Source: Alphaproteobacteria bacterium
Lineage (GTDB): Bacteria; Pseudomonadota; Alphaproteobacteria; JAGOMX01
Assembly (NCBI GenBank): GCA_016742295.1
Contig: JACVCA010000101.1
Coordinates: 1 to 5,585, forward strand
Direction: 5' to 3'
DNA length: 5,585 nucleotides
The notes under the pieces were generated by a model that was not told where the DNA came from, ran no database searches, and was given only the letters and a program-made list of their open reading frames with translations. Of this stretch, positions 1-4,340 are shown piece after piece (positions within the stretch are counted from its first letter, which is position 1; every line of letters begins with the position of its first letter). The position numbers and the translations under genes are program-made.

Positions 1-444
1 GGGGAAGCGGGGAACCTGGAGTGCAAGCGGGAAAAGGCGGTCACAGCCCGGGACAACCGGGTAAGAGGAAAGGTAGTAGCCCCCTCCATTGGGGCAAGAA
101 CCCAATGACACAACCCAGCGGGGTTCTGCCATTTGGTCATAAACTTTCCGCAGAGCAGGGGCCATCTTATTGGTAAGTGTACCAGCTACAATCATCACAT
201 CGGCTTGCCGAGGGCTTGGTCTGAAAAGCATACCAAAGCGGTCCATGTCATACCGGCTGGCCGCAGCTTGCATCATCTCAACCGCACAGCAAGCAAGCCC
301 AAATGTCATAGGCCATAGGGAATTTGATTGTGCCCAGGCAAAAAGCTTGTCAGTTTGGGTAACAAGAAAACCTTTGGTATTAAATTCGTCATGTAATGCC
401 TGTAGGCTTGGATCTTGAGGAGATTTAGCAGAATTTATTCCCAT
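1..444 (-). CDS. nuoB: NADH-quinone oxidoreductase subunit B (complex I), 5' part only
   Basis: NuoB is the peripheral-arm subunit of complex I that holds 4Fe-4S cluster N2, the last iron-sulfur centre before ubiquinone. The first 148 residues are visible and the gene leaves the window at position 1. The family core is clear: LWPMTFGLACCAVEMM at residues 43-58 with the tandem cysteine ligands C52/C53, then RYDMDRFGMLFRPSPRQADV, AGTLTNKMAPALRKVYDQM and the GSC cysteine C117. The start is the ATG at 442-444, which overlaps the end of nuoA by 10 nt and has a GGGG stretch about 7 nt upstream, as expected for an operon partner. Odd: from about residue 114 (plus positions 1-105) many near-invariant residues differ. 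GSCANGG reads GSCPNGG, and the PGCPP motif with the fourth cluster ligand reads PRFP. The frame stays open, so sequence error at a contig end is the likeliest cause. Identity is certain; the terminal 35 residues should not be trusted. Confidence 0.95.
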   Translation of the reverse strand, partial: MGINSAKSPQDPSLQALHDEFNTKGFLVTQTDKLFAWAQSNSLWPMTFGLACCAVEMMQAAASRYDMDRFGMLFRPSPRQADVMIVAGTLTNKMAPALRKVYDQMAEPRWVVSLGSCPNGGGYYLSSYPVVPGCDRLFPLALQVPRFP

Positions 445-800
445 TCCAACGCCCCTTTCTTCCACTCATAAATAAATCCAATTGTTAAGATTGCGAGAAA
501 ACCAAGCATCGAGAAAAACCCAAATAATCCAATCCCTTTTAAAGAAAGGGCCCATGGAAATAGAAAAGCAATTTCAAGGTCAAAGATAATTAGTAAGATA
601 GCAACCAGATAAAAGCGCACATCAAATTTCATGCGGGCATTGGAAAATGCTTCAAAACCACATTCATAGGGTGATAGTTTTTCAGGGTCAGGCTTACGCG
701 TTTCAAGAAGCCGCGATAAAATCATAATGAAACCGGAAAGAGCAATCGTCATACCAAAAAAGATTAGGATTGGTAGGTAATCTTTCAGTAAATAGTCCAC
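435..800 (-). CDS. nuoA: NADH-quinone oxidoreductase subunit A (complex I)
   Basis: NuoA is a small membrane subunit of complex I near the quinone-binding cavity, at the junction of the membrane and peripheral arms. The 121-residue product has the family's usual length and three predicted transmembrane helices at about residues 9-30, 62-84 and 90-111. The first loop carries the signature SPYECGFE (43-50), followed by RMKFDVRFY, the acidic FDLE pair in helix 2 (73-76) and the C-terminal EWKKGALEW (112-120). The start is a GTG at 798-800. An ATG two bases upstream is in another frame and reaches a stop after five codons, while the GTG has a strong GGGAGG Shine-Dalgarno 5 nt before it. It is the first nuo gene here and overlaps nuoB by 10 nt, so the two are probably translationally coupled. 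Its promoter should lie in the 280-nt spacer behind it. Confidence 0.96.
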   Translation of the reverse strand: MDYLLKDYLPILIFFGMTIALSGFIMILSRLLETRKPDPEKLSPYECGFEAFSNARMKFDVRFYLVAILLIIFDLEIAFLFPWALSLKGIGLFGFFSMLGFLAILTIGFIYEWKKGALEWE

Positions 801-805
801 ATAAG

Positions 806-811
806 CCTCCC
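806..811 (-). promoter_or_regulatory. Shine-Dalgarno of nuoA
   Basis: The minus strand reads GGGAGG here, 5 nt before the GTG at 800. It decides the start, because the neighbouring out-of-frame ATG at 800-802 gives only a five-codon peptide. Confidence 0.8.
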
Positions 812-1003
812 GGATTTTTTAAATCAAACTTAGTCATAGCATTTTTTAGGCCCTCAGAGTAGCCCCTGATCACCAAATGATACATCTTTTTTTGAGAGGT
901 TTATGACAAAATTAACTATACAATTTGCTTTATCTTTAGCTTTTAGGGACGCCCCCCCCTTTTAGTGCAAGAAGGCTAAATTAGGTATCTAATTAAAAAA
1001 ACG

Positions 1004-1034
1004 AAATTATAAAACTAATTAAAATTTATAATTT
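1004..1034. repeat. perfect 10-bp inverted repeat upstream of nuoA
   Basis: AAATTATAAA at 1004-1013 is exactly repeated in inverse as TTTATAATTT at 1025-1034, with an 11-nt spacer. All pairs are A-T, so an RNA hairpin would be weak; an operator for a dimeric regulator is an alternative. The left arm contains TATAAT on the minus strand and the right arm contains TATAAT on the plus strand, so the repeat would overlap -10 elements in both directions. Chance is a real possibility in such AT-rich DNA. Confidence 0.45.
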
Positions 1035-1080
1035 AAAGGTATTTCTTTCAAATATGCCTTAATTAATTTTTTGATATTAC

Positions 1081-1542
1081 TTAAGATTTTTTAGCATTTT
1101 TCTTCACAAGATTTTTCATTTCATCAACATATTGATTAAAGCGGTTGTTTGTCAAATTAACTACCTTGCTTTGAGATTGATTTAAAATCCCAGAAATTGC
1201 GTGGTTATGAGAAACAGCTTTTTCAACATTTGCTTTTAAGGATTTTGATTGAAGTTCAAGCTTTTCTTGTAGGTTATTTCCAGAAGCCATTAAATGACGC
1301 ATAAGGCCTGTAAGATCTTCCATTGTTTGGCGAGCATATTGACTTTGTGCCTGGGTTAATTCCTTGAGGGTTTCAGCGGCGGCCTTTTGGGCAGCTTCAA
1401 TGGTCTGCATATTTTTACGATGGCTTTCAAGCAATGTGTTAACTTCAAGTCCGGGATTTTTAAAATCCTGAAAGAACTTAAAAGCATCAGCCCCAAAGGG
1501 TGTGTGAAAATTAAAATTGCTAGAGTTATCTTTCGTAGCCAT
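1081..1542 (-). CDS. phasin family protein
   Basis: Phasins are small amphipathic proteins that coat polyhydroxyalkanoate granules in the cytoplasm; in bacteria that lack granules, relatives may do something else. The 153-residue product has no signal peptide or membrane segment. Its central segment NPGLEVNTLLESHRKNMQTI (29-48) followed by an alanine-rich helix matches the alphaproteobacterial phasin pattern (P-G-x-[DE]-V-x-x-L-x-x-x-x-R-x-N). The rest, to about residue 130, is predicted long amphipathic helix rich in Q, K, E, L and A, and the C-terminus is basic (NLVKKNAKKS). The ATG at 1540-1542 has AGAGG 8 nt upstream. It stands alone, between the COQ9-like gene and the nuo operon, with AT-rich spacers on both sides. 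No phaC synthase lies in the window, so a storage role is an inference from the family. Helical low-complexity proteins are easy to misassign. Confidence 0.8.
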   Translation of the reverse strand: MATKDNSSNFNFHTPFGADAFKFFQDFKNPGLEVNTLLESHRKNMQTIEAAQKAAAETLKELTQAQSQYARQTMEDLTGLMRHLMASGNNLQEKLELQSKSLKANVEKAVSHNHAISGILNQSQSKVVNLTNNRFNQYVDEMKNLVKKNAKKS

Positions 1543-1559
1543 GTGTCTTACCTCTTTTT

Positions 1560-1587
1560 AATCATTCCCAGCTCATATCAAATGATT
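1560..1587. repeat. 7-bp inverted repeat in the phasin leader
   Basis: AATCATT (1560-1566) and AATGATT (1581-1587) are exact inverse copies separated by 14 nt. They lie just upstream of the phasin ribosome-binding site (AGAGG at 1551-1555, minus strand). The spacing of arm centres, about two helical turns, would suit a dimeric repressor, but an accidental repeat or weak leader hairpin is equally possible. Confidence 0.3.
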
Positions 1588-1660
1588 GGTAAAAATTTTA
1601 TTTACAAGTTCATCCTAAATTAAAAATATAAAAATTTAGTTAACGTTTTGTAATATAAAT

Positions 1661-2242
1661 TTAGAAAAATCCGGGAATTTGACTCAGTTTTGCGAGTCCT
1701 TTATCAAGATAGGCCATCGTAGGCGCCATATCAGGTGTATCATCTTTTAGCCAAGCTAAAACAGTTGTGCCATAAAAAATGGCAAATATTTTAAGACGAA
1801 TCTTTCCTAAAAGCTCGGTAGTGTCAACATCCGCTGCTTCAAGCAACCAGGTCAAAATATTGAGGCTTTGCGGCAAGGTTTGGCTGACCAAAGCAACATC
1901 TTTCCATCCTTGGTAGGTGAGCTCACTGATGAGAGGTTTATAATTACTCAAGACATCAAAGCGTGTCATAATGATTGAAAACAATCGATTTCTTGGAAGT
2001 TCATTGGGTTCAAAGTGTTCAAGCTGAGCAAGCGTTTGTTGATCAATATATTGAAAAAAGGCCTTTAAAAGGCATAGTTTCGTGGGAAAGAAATGCTGAA
2101 GTTCTGCGGGGCTTATTTTCAAGTGCCTTATGATATCATTTAAATGGAGATCCTTCCATCCGTACTTCTTTATTAAATCTAAGGTGGCTTGTAGGAGAGC
2201 TGTTTGATCTGAGAAAGTGTAAGCTTGAGTCATCATTGTCAT
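1661..2242 (-). CDS. COQ9 / TetR-fold family protein
   Basis: The 193-residue product has a TetR-type N-terminal three-helix domain (about residues 12-58: ALLQATLDLIKKYGWKDLHL, then NDIIRHLKISPAELQHFFPT and K55) and a helical C-terminal domain. The C-terminal stretch YGTTVLAWLKDDTPDMAPT followed by M-A-Y-L-D (157-180) resembles COQ9, a TetR-fold lipid-binding protein that helps the COQ7-type hydroxylase in ubiquinone synthesis. Position in the same operon as ubiK favours that role; a DNA-binding TetR regulator remains possible. The start is uncertain. The ATG at 2240-2242 forms an ATGA overlap with the stop of the proC remnant and fits coupled translation, but it lacks a Shine-Dalgarno; ATGs at 2236 and 2233 would give nearly the same protein. 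A TTG at 2296 would add 18 residues inside the remnant and is less likely. Confidence 0.72.
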   Translation of the reverse strand: MTMMTQAYTFSDQTALLQATLDLIKKYGWKDLHLNDIIRHLKISPAELQHFFPTKLCLLKAFFQYIDQQTLAQLEHFEPNELPRNRLFSIIMTRFDVLSNYKPLISELTYQGWKDVALVSQTLPQSLNILTWLLEAADVDTTELLGKIRLKIFAIFYGTTVLAWLKDDTPDMAPTMAYLDKGLAKLSQIPGFF

Positions 2243-2508
2243 TTGAGGTGATTTTGTGAAAGTTCTTGAGAGCGTAGAGCCACTCTTGCTAAACAATCAA
2301 CTAGGAAATAAAAATAAGCAGGCCTACCCCCTAAGTTTTTATGCAAATTAATTTCAGTAAATTGCCCCAAGCTTTGGATAGATGCTTCCCTAGAAGCCAT
2401 AACAATAATAGGCTCAAACGGAATGGAGCAAGTAGCCCCTCCTTTCAAAAAGGCTGACCCTATAACGCCTGCACTAACAAGCATAATTTTCAAGTGAGCT
2501 ATTTTCAT
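2239..2508 (-). pseudogene. proC: collapsed remnant of pyrroline-5-carboxylate reductase
   Basis: ProC reduces pyrroline-5-carboxylate to proline with NAD(P)H and is normally about 270 residues. This frame encodes only 89. Residues 1-55 look like the ProC nucleotide-binding start: a first strand and turn LVSAGVIGSAFLKGG, where the family has a GxGNMG-type loop (here the first glycine is Ser12 and Asn-Met is Val-Ile), then PIIVMASRE for the second strand. Residues 59-73, LGGRPAYFYFLVDCL, match the much later ProC segment S-G-S-G-P-A-Y-x-F-x-x-x-[DE]-A-L of the dimerisation domain. About 100 residues between the two and the C-terminal ~80 residues are missing, so it cannot be a working reductase. 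ybjN-proC is a familiar alphaproteobacterial order, which supports the call. Both ends keep ATGA overlaps (ybjN stop/ATG at 2505-2508; its TGA/ATG of the next gene at 2239-2242), so it may still be translated as a coupling peptide. Confidence 0.72.
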
Positions 2509-3005
2509 GCTTCCCCTTCTGTGTCAAGCATGGCTGAGGTTATAGCTTCGCTTGGGTTTTTACCGCCCCATATTGAAAATTGAAAGGCAGGAAAGAAACG
2601 TTCACATTCGCCGATGGCAATCTGGATGATTTCTTCCACCAGATTATGCCATTCGCTTTCAGAAGTACCTGCTAATAATGTATAACGATAAGTAGGCATT
2701 CCTTCATCACTAAGATCAAAGTGCCCTATCCATAATTGCTCATTGATACGTGCTAGTAGTTCATAAATGGAGAGTTTAGCGCTTTTTGAAATACGCATCT
2801 GGAAAGAAGCACTAATACCAAGCGTATGCATATCTCCAATCCACATAAAAGCGAGTTTATAATCACACCAGCTGCCGGGATAATCAAGAATGATTTCGTC
2901 TTGGGCAAGACGCTCATAGCTCCAGCCGTGATCGTCAGCTAAGTCTTCTAGAAAATCAATAAGATTTGAGGGGATTAAATATTCTGTGGTGACAGCTTTT
3001 ATCAT
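2505..3005 (-). CDS. YbjN domain-containing protein
   Basis: The YbjN family has a fold related to type III secretion chaperones. Its biochemical role is not settled; in enterobacteria it is linked to stress and motility phenotypes. The 166-residue product covers the whole domain: a helix and strand around LEDLADDHGWSYERLAQDEI (19-38), GSWCDYKLAFMW (44-55), the strongly conserved ARINEQLWIGHFDL (85-98), and ERFFPAFQFSIWGGKNPSEA (135-154). The start is the ATG at 3003-3005, preceded by AGGAG at a 5-nt spacing; a GTG at 3020 lies upstream of that Shine-Dalgarno and is unlikely to be used. It sits 30 nt after ubiK and its stop overlaps the ATG of the proC remnant, so it is part of the same transcript. 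It is predicted cytoplasmic, with no signal peptide. Confidence 0.9.
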   Translation of the reverse strand: MIKAVTTEYLIPSNLIDFLEDLADDHGWSYERLAQDEIILDYPGSWCDYKLAFMWIGDMHTLGISASFQMRISKSAKLSIYELLARINEQLWIGHFDLSDEGMPTYRYTLLAGTSESEWHNLVEEIIQIAIGECERFFPAFQFSIWGGKNPSEAITSAMLDTEGEA

Positions 3006-3010
3006 CGGCT

Positions 3011-3015
3011 CTCCT
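3011..3015 (-). promoter_or_regulatory. Shine-Dalgarno of the ybjN-family gene
   Basis: AGGAG on the minus strand, 5 nt before the ATG at 3005. It sets the start there rather than at the GTG at 3020, which would place the ribosome-binding site inside the coding region. Confidence 0.75.
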
Positions 3016-3035
3016 TCCACTTAAAGTCATAAATG

Positions 3036-3302
3036 TTACACTTTTTTGTTATCGGCTTTTTTAATCTTTTCTTCAAGGGTAGAAATGCGCTCTTCTAAAT
3101 TTTCACTTTTCAACCGTGCATTTTGAGCGACATCAGCAAAAACCTCAAATTCCTGACGCGTTACCAAATGCATTTTTGTGGCATAGCGCTCAGCATGCCT
3201 CAAGACAGACTGGGCAAGATCTGTTTTAAGGCCTTTCCCAATCCCTATAATTCCTGTAAAGAGTTTAGAGAAATCATCAAATAAACGGTTTGTTGTTTGC
3301 AT
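3036..3302 (-). CDS. ubiK: ubiquinone biosynthesis accessory factor UbiK (BMFP family)
   Basis: UbiK-family proteins (BMFP domain) are small coiled-coil proteins; in E. coli UbiK partners UbiJ and helps the aerobic ubiquinone hydroxylation complex. The 88-residue product has the typical size. An N-terminal amphipathic helix (LFDDFSKLFTGIIGIGKGLK, 7-26) is followed by the family signature VTRQEFEVFADVAQ (47-60) and a C-terminal coiled coil with L/I heptads (LEERISTLEEKIKKADNK, 69-86). The ATG at 3300-3302 has AAGGA 7 nt upstream. The frame stays open further upstream to 3524, but that extension is rich in P, S, T and H and unlike the family. It is the first gene of the minus-strand operon, divergent from lgt. 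Shared operon membership with a COQ9-like protein supports a ubiquinone role. Confidence 0.88.
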   Translation of the reverse strand: MQTTNRLFDDFSKLFTGIIGIGKGLKTDLAQSVLRHAERYATKMHLVTRQEFEVFADVAQNARLKSENLEERISTLEEKIKKADNKKV

Positions 3303-3512
3303 GGTATCGTCCTTATTTTCTGTGTTTGCCCTTGATCCTATATAATTATAAAGAATTTTTGATTTATTATATACTAAAATAGTACAAAAGTTTCCAATGT
3401 TTGTTGCCGACAAATCGGAAGTAAAACTTGTGACAAGTGAGTGAGGAAATATGGGGTTGCTTGCTCGGTGCCTTGTTTGGCCACCTCTTGACAGATAGGG
3501 GGGACTTAAAAG
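3303..3512. promoter_or_regulatory. divergent regulatory region between ubiK and lgt
   Basis: This 210-nt spacer must drive ubiK on the minus strand and lgt on the plus strand. The ubiK side is very AT-rich, with consensus TATAAT on the minus strand at 3366-3371 and again at 3345-3350; the second lies in the palindrome TATAATTATA (3341-3350). Neither has a clear -35 at 17 nt; TTGGAA lies 20 nt before the first. The lgt side holds two dyads: CCGA-caaa-TCGG at 3407-3418, and the 13-nt ACTTGT-G-ACAAGT at 3426-3438. The lgt ribosome-binding site is probably AGGGGGGA at 3497-3504, 8 nt before its ATG. A consensus-like TTGACA at 3489-3494 is too close to the start codon to serve lgt. Exact promoters are not assignable. 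Confidence 0.55.
3426..3438. repeat. 13-nt palindrome upstream of lgt
   Basis: ACTTGT, one central G, then ACAAGT: a perfect dyad of two 6-bp arms, 75 nt before the lgt start codon. The size and symmetry suit a small operator, but no regulator is known for it from the sequence. Confidence 0.35.
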
Positions 3513-4331
3513 ATGATGCTTCACATGTATGCAATTTTGTTCCCTAACTTAAATCCTGTCGCCCTTTCTTTAGGTTCTTTAGAGATAAGGTGGTATGGCA
3601 TTGCGTATGTGGTGGGAATTCTTTTAGGCTGGGCTTATAGTAAGTATTTGGTTAGGCGTTTTTCTTCCTCGATCCAATTGAAAGATATTGATGACTTTAT
3701 TGTTTGGGCCACCTTAGGGATCGTTGCAGGCGGTCGTTTGGGGTATGCATTATTTTATAAACCCTGGGAATATCTCTCAAGTCCGCTTAAATTGCTGTAT
3801 TTGTGGCAACCTGGGATGTCCTTTCATGGTGGGCTCTTAGGTGTGATCATTGTGGTTGTGTGGTTTTGCCACCACCGTAAACTTCCCATCCTAGTTTTTG
3901 GCGATATTATTGCAAGTGCTGCACCCATTGGCCTCTTTTTTGGGCGTATTGCAAATTTTATTAATTCCGAACTTTATGGCCGTGTGACAGATGTTCCGTG
4001 GGCCGTCATCTTCCCCAATGGTGGGCCATACCCGCGTCATCCTAGCCAGCTTTACGAAGCTGTTCTTGAGGGAGCTTTATTATTCTTACTGCTGTCAGGG
4101 ATTGAGCATTTTACCAAACGACGTCAAACCAATCCGGGGTTCTTATTTGCAGTTTTTCTACTAGGTTATGCGGCAGCACGAATTATTGTTGAGACAGTTC
4201 GCCAGCCCGATCATCATCTTGGCTATTTTGTGGGCGGGTCGACTTGGGGGCAGCTTTTATCAATACCCATTGTCGTTGGGGGATTGACCTTATTATATTT
4301 TTCTATTCTAGGTCGAAGAAATAACAAGTAA
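3513..4331 (+). CDS. lgt: prolipoprotein diacylglyceryl transferase
   Basis: Lgt is the inner-membrane enzyme that transfers a diacylglyceryl group from phosphatidylglycerol to the lipobox cysteine of prolipoproteins, the first step of lipoprotein maturation. The 272-residue product is normal in length and has about seven hydrophobic segments. Family landmarks are all present: IRWYG (25-29), AGGRLGYALFY (72-82), SFHGG with H105 (the E. coli His103 equivalent), and the Lgt signature GRIANFINSELYGR (144-157) containing R145 and N148. HPSQLYEA (176-183) follows, and ARIIVETVRQPD (222-233) carries R223 and E227, equivalent to E. coli Arg239 and Glu243. No key residue is missing. I chose the first of three in-frame ATGs (3513, 3516, 3525) because it is best spaced from the AGGGGGGA motif. 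It leads the plus-strand operon, with the methyltransferase gene 9 nt downstream. Confidence 0.97.
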   Translation: MMLHMYAILFPNLNPVALSLGSLEIRWYGIAYVVGILLGWAYSKYLVRRFSSSIQLKDIDDFIVWATLGIVAGGRLGYALFYKPWEYLSSPLKLLYLWQPGMSFHGGLLGVIIVVVWFCHHRKLPILVFGDIIASAAPIGLFFGRIANFINSELYGRVTDVPWAVIFPNGGPYPRHPSQLYEAVLEGALLFLLLSGIEHFTKRRQTNPGFLFAVFLLGYAAARIIVETVRQPDHHLGYFVGGSTWGQLLSIPIVVGGLTLLYFSILGRRNNK

Positions 4332-4340
4332 TTTCACGAT

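Larger units (their letters stand above)
801..1080. other. AT-rich spacer between phasin gene and nuoA, probable nuo promoter region
   Basis: This 280-nt stretch lies downstream of the phasin gene and upstream of nuoA, both on the minus strand. I see no convincing coding sequence in it. It holds a C8 tract at 952-959 flanked by two direct copies of CTTTTAG (940-946 and 959-965), a possible TTTAGC/GCTAAA stem (935-940 with 975-980), and a perfect 10-bp inverted repeat at 1004-1034. On the minus strand there is a TTGAAA (1046-1051) followed 15 nt later by TATAAA (1025-1030), and a consensus TATAAT at 1006-1011 without a good -35 partner. In sequence this AT-rich, -10-like hexamers arise by chance, so no single promoter can be assigned. 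No GC-rich stem with a U-run that would end the phasin transcript is visible. Confidence 0.5.

Noticed and set aside
133..418. Plus-strand open frames at 133-318 and 170-418
   Set aside because: They lie antisense to the clearly conserved nuoB frame and resemble nothing; they are shadows.
703..885. Minus-strand 60-codon frame overlapping the start of nuoA
   Set aside because: It is in a different frame from nuoA, runs through its Shine-Dalgarno and has no family features.
1387..1623. Plus-strand 78-codon frame antisense to the phasin gene
   Set aside because: No recognisable features and mostly antisense to a supported gene.
2243..2296. TTG start at 2296 for the COQ9-like gene
   Set aside because: No Shine-Dalgarno precedes it, and the extra 18 residues lie entirely within the proC remnant and precede the conserved domain; the coupled ATG at 2242 is simpler.
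3489..3494. TTGACA as the -35 box of lgt
   Set aside because: The matching -10 would fall on the lgt start codon, where the sequence is not -10-like.
3303..3524. N-terminal extension of UbiK by 74 residues
   Set aside because: The extension is not UbiK-like, crosses the divergent promoter region and even enters the lgt start. The ATG at 3302 has its own Shine-Dalgarno and gives the family length.
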